Below are positions 1 to 12,800 of a stretch of 64,000 nucleotides of DNA, piece by piece (within the stretch, counting starts at the first letter, position 1; the number at the start of each line of letters is the position of its first letter). Source of the DNA: Hermodice carunculata (Eukaryota > Annelida > Polychaeta > Eunicida > Amphinomidae); assembly GCA_964020975.1 (NCBI GenBank), contig OZ026628.1:50533336-50597335 (forward strand). The letters run 5' to 3'. The notes beneath the pieces were generated by a model. The model was not told the DNA's origin and searched no databases. It saw nothing but the letters and a program-made list of their open reading frames with translations. Position numbers and translations under genes: made by a program.

Positions 1-260
1 ATGTCCTGTAGCTCAGTTTGCATTACAAGAAGTGACAAGGCTGAGCATCTACACAATAAATTTTATAAATTATCAGACATAGTGTAGAAGAACCAAATCC
101 AGCTATCCGGCAAATGATCTCATTATACATGGTTGTCAAAATGACATTTAGTGTTGTCGTCTTCAATGTAGACTGTCAACCTATATTTTTACCTAAAAGC
201 ATTATGGTACAATGAAAACTCATTATGACACCATCTGGTCCCCCGAAAGGTGTCAGAGAG

Positions 261-1194
<934 letters not shown>

Positions 1195-1312
1195 CAGGGG
1201 TCCCTGTCTTGAGGCGTCATTCCAATTAGAGGCCACCTGTCTTAAGAGACCACCTGTCTTAAGAGGCCACTTTTTGCCTGCTTTAGGGGTAGCCTCTCAA
1301 GACAGGGACCAC
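1195..1312. repeat. Palindromic mini-element, ACAGTGG-GACC family
   Basis: The arms GGTCCCTGTCTTGAG and CTCAAGACAGGGACC are inverted copies about 110 bp apart. The inside repeats a short GAGRCCACCTGTCTTAA unit two to three times. Diverged relatives with the same TACAGTRG...GACC end lie at 8810, 9600, 41270 and 45950. This looks like a small non-autonomous DNA element, or a hairpin-capped tandem repeat that spreads. The superfamily is not assignable from the sequence. Confidence 0.6.
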
Positions 1313-1342
1313 TGTATACTGAAGAAAAATTTAAAGATCATG

Positions 1343-1345
<3 letters not shown>

Positions 1346-1407
<62 letters not shown>

Positions 1408-1460
1408 GTATATATATATATGTGTGTGTGTGTATGTATATGTATATGTATATGTATATA
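1346..1460. repeat. (TA)n / (TG)n / (TATG)n compound microsatellite
   Basis: TA units pass into TG units and then TATGTA units, with no other content. Confidence 0.97.
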
Positions 1461-1879
1461 TGCATAAAACTATGAAATGGGTCTCATTTGGAAAAGCTCA
1501 ACATTGAACTTCATTTTATATTTTATTTTGGCATGATGCTCAGACAGCCACACTTCAAGGATTTTTGTGTAAAATGTAGACTGGGAACCATTCTAGTAAA
1601 GCGCCCCCCCTCAAAATATGTCTCGGAGCTTATACGATCACTCATGTCTGTCTATCTGTAAACATTTGCTTGTCACCATGGTAGCTTCTTCTATTTTTTT
1701 TATTTAGTCACTGAAGTTTTCTGGAAATATTGTATGGATAACAATCTAGGTTCCTTTTGTTATTGGTGGTGCCACTTTGTGGATTATATGGTTCAGGGGC
1801 CAAAAAGTAAAAAAAAAGTCTGGAAATGATCTTGTGGGTCTAATTTTGAATGAATCCTCATGAAATTGGAAGGTGACTG

Positions 1880-3725
1880 TATAATCTGTGCAAAACGTGT
1901 GGTGCTGTGTACAGATGAACAGGAAATATATATAATTATTTATTACAATCTGTGAAATTCATTATCTTGAGAAATTACCAGATTAATTTCACCAAATGTA
2001 CAACAGATGTTTATCATGTGTGGAAATTGAATATTACATACTATGACCTTGACCTACTTTATCAAGGGCACACAGGGAATACAAACATTAATTAAGACAG
2101 AAGTACAAAATTGACAAACATAGGAGTTAGTCCAATAGTCAAACTTATGAAATTTTGGATGACCTTGACACATATATCAAGGTCATTCAGGACTTAGGAA
2201 AGGACGCATCTGTATTTTGAGAAAGAGTAAGACTAACGATACTATATATAGCACAAATGTATATCATATGTATGCATAAAAAGTTTATACTGCATAATTT
2301 GGAAGAGTTTGACCTACTTTCCCAAAGTCAGATAGGGAATGCATTTCATTACAAGAACTTTTTGTAATGATCATTACAAGTGAACTTGTGGACATATATT
2401 CATGTACCATTACAGGAATATTTTACTGGCAATATTCATATTTCGCGTGAATCATGGTGGCAGAAACTAGAAGTCCTATTATAGGACCTGGTATCAAAAA
2501 CACATTACATAAATGTTTCAACAAGAAATTTAGATGGAACTATCAGATTTACACCAATTATACATTTGGTCATCAGTCAAATTTTACAAAATTATAATTG
2601 ACTTTATTTATTTTTCAAGGTCATAATACACTGTAGAAAAGAACACTAAATTCAGCGTGTTGAGAAAGAATAAGGCTAATATTACCAAGTATGCCGCAAA
2701 TGATTATCATAAATTAATCCATACATGTAGTTCATAATATGGATGACATTGATGTGGCTTCTCCATATTACAAAGTTGTACGTTTCATGATTTTTTTATT
2801 TGCGATAGCCATTATATCTCAACTTGTATTCATTTTAAAACTGAACTCCAACATTTCGAGGCACGTGGTCGAAATGACTGTAGGGGCTCTTGATGCCATT
2901 TACTGCTTGAGCCACGTCAGTGAATCGAAAAAATGGACATTCAATACTTAAATATACATTCATGTCCATAAATATCAGCATAAAATCTGACAAAAACTGA
3001 ACAAATCTGACTACATTCAAATAAACAAATGATGACGTATAACGATATTCAAAGACACTGACACATAAATAAAGTTCGTGAGAGAAATATTTTATTTAAT
3101 GCTTTGGCAGGGAGCTATAATGGGTTAACGTAGTATTTTTTGTTTAAAATCGTGTTTATGTTGTTGATAACCATTATGTTCATCTGGAGTCATGTCATGT
3201 TGACAAAAGTAGTGCCGCATCAATGCATATATCAGTGCGCTGTGTGATTTGGGGTTGTAGCTATGACCTTACGTTCAAGAGGGAATGACGCGAAGCAAAA
3301 ATCCTATCTCTCTAATGTTAAACTTTGTACCGAATGTAAATATAAGTTTATAACATATCGGCGTCATGGTGGTACCAGTGGTTGTAATTATTGGAATTAA
3401 CATCACTGGTGAACAGAGACTGTAAATAAATTATTTTGCTAATAAATTGAGAGTACTGCCAAATTTACACCAAACGTACATTAGGCCAAGGGTCATTTTT
3501 TGCATATGTTGTGTGACCTTGACCTGTTTTGCAAGGTCTTCAAGCACTTTGAAAAAGGAACTAAATTCAATATGTTGATATAAAGAATAAGGCAAATGAT
3601 ACCAAATAGGCCACAAATGTGTACCATGTGGAAGTTTGATATTGCATAATATGGATGACCTTGACAAATTTCATCAGGTCATAGAGGGAATCCATTTTAG
3701 GAAATGATTTTTGCTGATGGTCATC
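1880..3725. repeat. Degenerate array carrying TGACCTTGACC motifs
   Basis: At least three diverged copies of a ~200-250 bp unit lie around 2040-2350, 2560-2760 and 3455-3720. Each contains a TGACCTTGAC or TCAAGGTCA box, then AAGAATAAGGC-like sequence, a tract resembling CACAAATGTATATCAT, and ATAATATGGATGAC. The copies are separated by unique DNA. No transposon ends or coding capacity are visible. Short frames inside are not conserved between copies. Confidence 0.65.
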
Positions 3726-4205
3726 AGCAAAGCATTAGGCTGATTGGCCACATGTTTTTTCTTGTATAACAACGAACTGAAAGCCAGGTTAACACATCCA
3801 CAGGCCCAGTTGATGTTAAGCTTCTCAGTCCTGAGAGGGTACTTTGGTTCTAATTGGCAGATTGAAGTGTCAGACAGGCTTCAGATCATTATTGACATTT
3901 CATTAAGTGTTGAATAGGTGCAACATTGTTACATGTCATAATTAATGTCTCCCCTGACCAACATTTGCAGTTTTTATGGGCAGAACTTTTTGACTTGGTG
4001 TCATTTTCTTCTGGCTGCACTGCTGTTGTTATGACAACATTACTTAAAGTGCATGTACATTTACAAGATTTCTGCTGTGTTCCCCAGGTCTGTCACTTTT
4101 TAGATGGGTAGCAACCCTTTAAACGCAAATAAAAAGTGGATTTAGGAGAGTGGTAAAATAAGATGTGGGCTTGTTTTAATTCATTTCAAACACAGAGTAT
4201 AAATA
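3726..4205. other. No recognisable feature
   Basis: AT-rich DNA between the TGACCTTGA array and a perfect hairpin. Nothing coding is recognised. Confidence 0.45.
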
Positions 4206-4277
4206 CAACCACCCAGGCTGGCAGTCTAATCCAGATTACTGTAGTCTCATGGGTTACACTGCCAGCCTGGGTGGTTG
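4206..4277. repeat. Perfect 20-bp inverted repeat (hairpin)
   Basis: CAACCACCCAGGCTGGCAGT is followed after about 32 bp by its exact reverse complement ACTGCCAGCCTGGGTGGTTG. There is no clear target duplication on either side. It could be a tiny foldback element or the end structure of the adjacent LINE region. Perfect arms imply recent origin or constraint. Confidence 0.8.
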
Positions 4278-4299
4278 CATAATACACACATACAGTCTC

Positions 4300-5665
4300 A
4301 TATATATGAAACTTGTTAAAGTTGTGCATACATAGTTGGTTGTTGCATCAGACTATGAATGTTGAAATGCTCAAAAAACGGATTCGATGTTCATATCTCG
4401 GAAAGGTTACACACCAAATCCCCCCCTCTATTATCTTTCAGGGCCATGTTCTTCAAAATGTTGACCAACACAAGCACCTTGGTATTACACTGCATTCCGA
4501 TTTAATGTGGTCTGATTGTGTAAGAGAAATTGGGGCTAAATTCAGTAAACTGGTCAATATTATGAAGAGTCTAAAATTCACTCTTGATCGGCTAACCTTG
4601 GAGACGACAGATATATCTTTTATTACACCAATTCTAGAATATGGTGGCAGTGTTTGGAGTGGATGTACTGTATCTGACGATGAAAAATTGGAAAATGTTC
4701 AATTAAATGCAGCATGTGTTGTCTCTGGAGCAATGTATGGTATAAGTACTGCAAAACTACATGTATCCGAGGAGCTTGGGTGGCAAACCTTGTCTAAAGG
4801 GAAAGATATGTCTAAATTAACTTGGATGTATAAGTTGGTAAACAAACTTGTTCCTGAAAATTTATGTTCTATTATTCCCTTGTTTCCAGATACATGTACT
4901 TTCACTACACGTCAACATTTTGAATCACCCTGCTTCAGAGCTCAGACTGAACTTTTTGATAAATCCTTTTTCCCTTCTGCAATTAGATTATAGTCTGAAT
5001 CGCTTCAAGCTTTCAAATGTAGCATATGCTAACCAGTTCGTCGAAGTATCAAACTCCCTGAGGTGTATAATTTTGGTAAAATATTTTGTTCCATTCAGAA
5101 CATTCATTCATGTTTGGCAGCCAGTCAACTAAATTCCTTTTTATAGAAGATTGGTGTATCAGACACACCTTGGTGCTCATGTGGTTCTGCCCTTGAAGTT
5201 ACATGGCATTATTTCTTTGCTTGCCCCTCATTTATTGTACCATGATCAAAATTACATTCCATTTTACTCCTCTCACCCCACCCACTTTGCAAACAGCATT
5301 GTATGGTTCTCATGATTGGTTTTTGCAAGAAAATAAGCAAATGTTCTCATAAATTCGGGAATATATCTTGGCACTTGGTCGATTTAAACCAACAGGCATT
5401 GGCTTAACAAAACTTTTGCAGTTTGAGCCCATTATGGCTACATTTAAATGAAGGCAGCAAATGAGAGTGAAATCTTAAGTTTGTTTTGAGCCTTTCTATC
5501 TGTGCTTGTTTTGTGATTGTTATCTTAAGACGTGTTTTGGTCTTGTCTTGTGGTGTCCTATCAGTGTCTTTTTGTCCCAAGAGGGATTTAAATTGGGCAC
5601 AGCCCTCTTTCCTAATTGTATAATTTGTATTCGATTATCTTTATTTTTGCGCAGAGATGAAATAA
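4300..5665 (+). mobile_element. 5'-truncated LINE, 3' part of reverse transcriptase ORF
   Basis: The reading frame from about 4330 gives the region after the RT palm of a Jockey/CR1-group non-LTR element: KHLGITL, then a WSDCV-like segment, PILEYGGSVWSG, and a long helical stretch ending FDKSFFPSAIRL. After an in-frame stop and a frame change, the 3' end still shows the Cys/His tail WCSCGSALEVTWHYFFACP near 5165-5235. A T-rich 3' UTR and an AATAAA-like site follow to about 5665. The 5' part (endonuclease and RT core) is absent, as usual for truncated LINE copies. It lies sense-oriented in an upstream intron of the receptor gene. The exact clade is not certain. Confidence 0.85.
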
Positions 5666-5973
5666 AATATGTTTAAACTAATGTTGAAATTGTGTGACAA
5701 TCATAATTTCATTGTGTTATTGCAAACAGTTGTAGATATTTCATACTGAGAACAGGGTCAGTGGCTTTCTCGATACACCGTAGGTCTTATTTGCATTTCT
5801 CACCATGAATATTTTCGCTGCAAGTTTGTTTTATGTGAAAGTTTAAAGTTGAAAATAATTCACATTGGGGCACATCAGGGTAATTTCAGGGTAAAAAGAT
5901 TACGTTAACGTGAAATGCATTAAAAAATGAAAATTAAAACAATTTGTACTTTTCTCCTTTCCACATAATGCAG

Positions 5974-6051
5974 TTGAGGTTAAACATTCAACCACCACGG
6001 AGACGACAACTACACGAATACCAGTCACAAGATCTACCACATTGTCAACAG
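5974..6051 (+). CDS. Receptor-like gene: Thr-rich stalk exon
   Basis: A 78-bp exon, phase 1 in and phase 1 out. Acceptor TCCACATAATGCAG and donor ACAG|GTAATA. The translation EVKHSTTTETTTTRIPVTRS continues Thr/Ser-rich, as in mucin-like juxtamembrane stalks. The symmetric 1-1 phase is typical of extracellular exons in animal receptors. The phase-1 end joins directly to the transmembrane exon at 11004, forming a Val codon. Confidence 0.72.
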
Positions 6052-9000
6052 GTAATAAGGCCACAAAAGCCTAGATTATGCACGCTTCTAGTGGAGATTA
6101 GGCACGTTTACAGAAGAAATTATTCCGACTTCCTGGTGGAGTTATGTACACTTCTAGCAGAGATTAAGCTGACTTTCCAGCGGAGATTAGGCAAACGTAC
6201 ATGTATGAACTGCAGTTCTGACCCACATGCAGAATACTTGTCTCTTCATATGTGGTTCAGTCTTGATGAAACAATGGACAAAATTCCTTGAAAAATTCAA
6301 AGCTACAACTATAGATATAATGTCTACCTTACTTGCATACAACCATAGACAAAGTATAGATGACAACTTTAAGCAAAATTACAACTTACAGGTGACTACT
6401 CTGTCACATACGGTAAAACCTGTGAAGCCCAACCCCACGGACCGAAATAAAATGTTTGGGTTAATTTGCAGGTGTTCAACTGTCGAAGGTTTGGGTTGGG
6501 TTGAGTTGGGTTGGGGGCGGGGGTATACTGAAAGGGACTGCCATGGCAGGATGTTATACATGTATCATGTGTATGTATGTTCACCTTCAGCAAAAACACT
6601 AAAAGTGTTTATACAAGCTTATACATCCTGTTTATTTACTTTTATTTCCACATGTACTAAACTTGAACAAATAAAATAAGAAAATGGGTTCTTTATTTCT
6701 TGAGAAATTAAAAAGGTATACGCATTGTATTGTAAACATGATATCAATACATGTTGAATATATATGTAGTTTCTCACTTTATGTAAGGTCAGAATCAGTC
6801 TTACATGTTAACCTTTCCAGTTATAGCTGTATGTATATTTCCAAAGTCTTGGCAACTAGCTGACTACTGTCAGTTTTCTTAATACCCGCAATAGTGTAAT
6901 GTTAAGTACTCTTCCATGAAAAGCAAGAATAAAGCACAAGACCAGGAAAACAATGAATTTGTACTCATTTTGCTATTTTTCAATGTTCATTGAATGGAAG
7001 TGTCGCTTTCACAGGTTTATTTTGAAGTTTTGGGCCCAAATTTAGTGTTCTGGTTTGACAGGTGTTCAAGTTTTGCAGGGTCGAAGACTCTGCTCTGCTA
7101 TTAGTATACAGATACAATATTTGGGACCGAAAAAGCTGAAGTGTTCAACTTGGCAGGTTTTGTTTTACTTTGTTTCTTTTGAACTACAGTCCTGTACATT
7201 TGTACGAAACTGACTGCCTGTAGTGTGTGCATACTGTATACTCACAACTTGGTGCTGCTTGTATTTCTCTCTAAGAAACAGTGGTCCTGACAATTCCAGG
7301 ACATTTCCTGGACAAAACTTTGTATACTTTTCATGGTCAGTATGGTGTATCAGTCTTTTAAGTGGAAAAATGAAGTTAGATGCAGTCAAAATTCCAAGAC
7401 AAAGTTTCCAATATGTCTGCTTCCCTCCAATTTTCCTTGCATTGTGGGTATTTTTATGAATATATGGGAACTAACTGGTAGTCATGCTTAAAGTCTGCTG
7501 AGTCCCCAGCCTATATTAGGCATTCCACTGAAATCCACTTGTATACCAGTCTACATTAAGCATTCCACTAGGACTGTGCCCATTTCTGGTAGCAGTTACA
7601 TTGGTTCACCGGACATTAAGCATTTTGCCAAATATCTGCTGGAATTCCAGCACAGATTATGCAGAAATTAAGGCTGCATTAGGCGTTTCCGCTAAAAATG
7701 TGCTGGAGTTTCAGACTATATTAGGTCTAGATCCAGCCAATATTCAGTGTCTGCTGGAATTTTAGCAGAGTTTAACTAGAGTTTCAGCATAGGTTGGATT
7801 TTTGTAAGGGCTTATTCACCACAAGGCTCTGCAGAATCTGTCTGCAGCAAAGAGGGAACTCTACACTCAAAGTTGTTGTGTAAAGATGAGTATAAAAATG
7901 TGTTGTTTGTAAATTTTTTGGATATTTTTGAATAATATTGAATATAAGATAGTGAAATTTGTGCTATATGATCTCAATGCATATGTCTACATGTACATAA
8001 GCATATCAGATTTTTTTTACAAGTACATCTATTCTTTACAGTGGTAACACAGTAATTGAGAAAAGGCTGATTTTTTTTTTCAAAATTGATAAAGTTTGGT
8101 GGACTCTTCAATTTTGATACACATTTTGAGATGCACTTTCATTTCTTAAATAATTATCAATGCTTAATTTTCCTGGTAAATCAATTTTTGTATTATCCAA
8201 ATCAAATAATTAGTTTTAGAGAAAATTTCATATAAACTAGACAGTGGGGTGCAAATACCTATTTTGGCAAATACAGATTGTGCATTAATGAAAAGTCCTT
8301 ACCGAAATAATGTTGCTTATGTAAGTGGGCATATTGTTTTTTACTTAACAGAAATCTTTCTTAACTTTCAAGTTGCTGTCCATAATGTAAAGTTTTAAAG
8401 TGGCCCCAGCAATGGCGGGTTTGAAATCATTGGCTGGGATCATGTTGGCAATCGCTTGTAGTTATGCCTACCTTTAGTTCCTTTATTTTCCATGTTGTAA
8501 ACAACATGCTAGAAACTTAGAACCAGAAAGGATGTCATCTTTAGGTGTGATTACTCCCACAGGACTTCTTAATTGCGTTCAGTAGCAGCCAATATTCATG
8601 AAAATGATTTGATAGGTATGCTCAGATGCCTATACAACCCTGACAAAAATACTACTACTTTCTCTTCGATGCAAGAGCCGGGCTTCTAACCTGCCTCCTG
8701 CTGGGAGTACCCAGGCTTATCTGATTAGATAGCATGTGCTCACAGCAGGCAACACATCAAAGTCTGCAACTCTACCCTTGGGTTGCCTAAAAATCCTAGG
8801 GGAAGAGTCACTACAGTAGACCTTCGTTTGAAAGACCCTCATTTGAAAGACTCTTTCTGGAGGCTCTCTGCCTTTTGTGACCATTTTTGCTGTTCAAAAG
8901 GACATTCTAATGATAATCTACCTCCTTTGGGAAACGGCCTCCAGAACGTGACCAGTGACCGCACAAAATGACAACAAAATACCTCTTTTCCCTGTAGATA

Positions 9001-9805
9001 GTCCCTATTTCACATAAGTAAATCCCACCTATTTGTACAATATTTGTAATATAATGTGTCAAAACCAGTTTACAAGTCTAGAATATGTTTATGAAATTAT
9101 AATAACTATAAAACAATAAAACACATGACTGCAAAAGGAAATGGGGTCTAATAAGGGGGCAGTCACTATTTACTAGAGTGGGGGAGCTCGGAATATTAGG
9201 ATGGTATATCATCATAATTTTGTAGTCCCCCCCCACAAAAAACGACAAGAATTTGCGCCCCCCTCAGCAAGTGTGCAGAATTTTGTGACCCCACACCCAT
9301 TGAGCCCCCCCCCGCCTTATATTGGTTTTTGTTGTATGGCTTTGTTATAAACTGATTCACAATTTGATGACACCCCCCACTCCCTGCCTGGGGTGATGGC
9401 AACTTTATGCCCCCACCCCAATTAGGAGCATTTGTAATTTTGTGGCCCCCCATAATTGGGCAGAGAAATTTTGTGACCCTTTCCCCGAATATCTCGACGC
9501 CCCCCCTCCCCCGTAAGTAATGACCACCCCCTTACTGTACATCGGTCATGTTTAAATCTAAATTATGGATGGGAATTCAAAGAAATGGTTGGTTGTTGGG
9601 CAGTTGGTGCAAGAGTCAAACCCCTTTGGGAGACCACCTGTTTTATGTGGCCACCTCTTGGATCGCACTAAGGGTGGTGTCTCAAAGGAGGGTCTACTGC
9701 ACTGCATATAAAGAAAGGACTGAAGCCCTCATGCTGATTATTATGTCTGTTGCCAACACGGACATATTCTTTATTTCCTTTCTTTTTCTTTCTTTCTTTC
9801 TTTTT

Positions 9806-9865
<60 letters not shown>

Positions 9866-12800
9866 TACAGGCAAATTTGTTCGACATTTATTTGAAAACT
9901 GTGATACACAGAAGCTCGGAACTTGGCATGATTATACTTCCATACATGAAGTCTTGAATTTTTGTAAAGAGGTTCAACGATTTTGAAAATTATGCAAATT
10001 AGGGTCATTTGAAAATTTAAATCTTAAATATTTCCAAAAGTATTATATGTACAGAAAATCAGCCTAACCTCAATCGATATATTTGTAACACTACATATTT
10101 TTGTAATTTGCATGTAACCTCTGAAGGTCAAGGTCATTTGGACCTTTGAAATTTCCATTTAGCCATAGCCCTGTCAATTTTTATCCAATTTTGATCATGT
10201 TGGGTTCAAGTTGTATCTATTATAACACTACACATTTTTGTGATTTATATGTGGCCTCTAAACTTCAAACATCGAGGTCATTTGGGCTTTTGAATTCTCA
10301 TCTAGCCAAAGCTCAGTCAATTTTTATCCATTTTTGATCATATTGGACTCAAAGAGTAACTATTGTAACACTGCTCATTTTGGTTATGTACATGTAGCCT
10401 CCAAGGATCAAAGATCAAGGCCATTTGGACCTTTGATAGTTTCTTCCAGCCATAACTTGGTTAATTTTCAAACAACTGTAGTTATGTTGAGCTCAGCTTG
10501 TCGGCATTACAACACTGCATTTTTTGTGATAACATATAACCTTTAAAGTTCAAAGGTCAATGCCATTTTGACCTTCGAAAGTTTCATCTAGCCATAACTA
10601 GGTCAACTTTTATCTGATTAGGTTCATGTTGAGCTTAAATTGTAGGTATTCTAACACTGTATATTTTTATAATTTACATATGAACTCTAAACGTCAAACG
10701 TCAAGGTCATTTTGAAGGCACACAGACAGATTTGCTTTGAGGCAAATCTTTTTTACTAGTAAGTTAAATATCTTTTGAGTTTTGAGTTTCAGGAAGACTA
10801 ATACAAACATACAAATGTACATATATACATACATACATACATACATACATACATACATGCATACATACATACAGGGTGCAAAGATATTCCCTGAGTTCCA
10901 GATGGCTGCTAATAAGAGTACAGTTGATAGCCGAATATCTGTTTGAATTTATTTTTAAAATAGTTTGCATGTGTACTTTTCACGCATATATTCTTTTCTT
11001 CAGTCACTACTGCTCTGGGTATAATCACTGCAATTTGTGTACTCGCAATCATCATCATTATAGTGCAGTTTGCAATTATTTGGAGGACACGAAACAGGTA
11101 GTGTATATTCATTACTTATGTGTAGACAGTTTCTTAGGTGTACTTACCGTTGCCATATAAGCCGATATACTAGTCATTCTGGATCCAGTTTAAACACAGT
11201 GTCCATAGAAAGAGATAATCCGCATACGCATCCATAAACCCTGTTGCTTTTATTTTGTTTGTATGCCACCTTGTAAAGATCTTTAAGGCAAACATTACTG
11301 CGTCGGAAGAGAGTAAAGAAAAGAGTATTTTATAATTACAAATATGTGGTTTAAATCTTTTTCAACGTAAAGCAATGGTTTCATCACAAACAAGGTATAA
11401 CCAGCCCATCTCACCAGATGAAAGGTGCTAGCGTTATGAACATGCCCTAAAAGCTCCTCATAGATTAGGCGAGAAGGTCCTAATTTATACAGGCCAGGTC
11501 GATGCATGCACAGGCAAATTAATAAATATTAGTTATACCTAGGAAATCACCATAGGACATTACTTTTATGTTGTGCACACATAAAATCATGCTATCGCAT
11601 TTGATGAGTAGAAATATGATTACTGTAGTTCTAGAAATTTTCACGCTGGATTTAATTTCGCGCTTTTCGCGCTACCACTCGGAGCGCGAAAATTAAAATG
11701 CGCGAAAATAAGTTGCATTGCATTTCACTACATTGTATGGCATTGGATTGCGCGAAATTAAAATGCGCGAAAATTCTGTTATTTGAGAAAAATTGAGTTT
11801 GCGCGAAATTAAACACGGGCGTAAATTTCTAGAACTACAGTATACTGTTTGATGCAGCTTCTGGCTGTGACTGCTGCATGTTGATAATTGTATTTTTCTT
11901 TCTATCACAATATGGCAAAATAGTACGTGTTGAGATGGGTAAACATATTTGATTGGACTTTTCAGGGTCTTTTGTTAAATGATAAGTAGTTTCTTCATGT
12001 CGAAGGAAGTTCTGCTAATTTTCGCCAAGCTGAATTCTGTGAAAGATTTATTCCTTTATGAAGAGTTTTAGTGGGCACATCGTATGTGTATGTTGTACCT
12101 TTAAGCTTTCTATAGGGTCGATGGTGTATCTCCATGCAGGAAAAATAAAAGCATTCTTGGTGTTTACTATAGATTACAGAAAGTAGATGTGTTGTTTAAC
12201 AAGCTGTAAAGAAGCTTTCATAATTGGTTGTTGCTTTAACATACATTTTCAACCAGGTAGCACAGGGACGATATTCTTTATTCTTTTTTTTCCGAAGAAA
12301 ATGTATTCTAAATTCCTTTTTATGTGCTTACCTGTAAAGATGATTTTGACATGTGTATGTTGTTTTTGAACGGATGGGTATGGTAGTGAGCATATTAAAG
12401 GAAAGTTTTGTTCTGCCACATTCATTTTGAATGTCAAAGAAGGTATTTGTCTGCCTCAGAAACGTATTTCCTGTCACGATCTGCCGTGCAGAAATACAGG
12501 ATGATCAGGGAGATAAATTACAGGTGATCACTACTTTCTGTTCAAAAAAATTACATGGAACACCACTTCCGGTGGACAACCAGCAGATAATCAAATAGGC
12601 TGGATTATTATGCATCCCCCATAGGAGATGCATATAGTGTTTAGTTGCGTCGTCGTCCGCTGCAGCCGCAGCGTATCTTATCTTCTTTATATTTCTACCC
12701 CCTATTGACCTGTTGCCTCTTAATTTGGTACAGATAATCTATGGGTCTGGGAAATTTGTCCCCTATTATATTACATAGCCGTGAGGTCAAAGGTCAGTGT

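Noticed and set aside
1-60. TAGCTCAGTTT tRNA-like start
   Set aside because: No anticodon arm or B-box (GGTTCRANNCC) at the right distance.
6487-6526. Interstitial telomere
   Set aside because: GGGTTG units are irregular and few, unlike TTAGGG arrays.
9548-9986. Ser-Phe-Leu / Lys-Glu-Arg rich frames
   Set aside because: Produced by the (TTTC)n tract; the same applies at 44478-44925 and 46051-46093.
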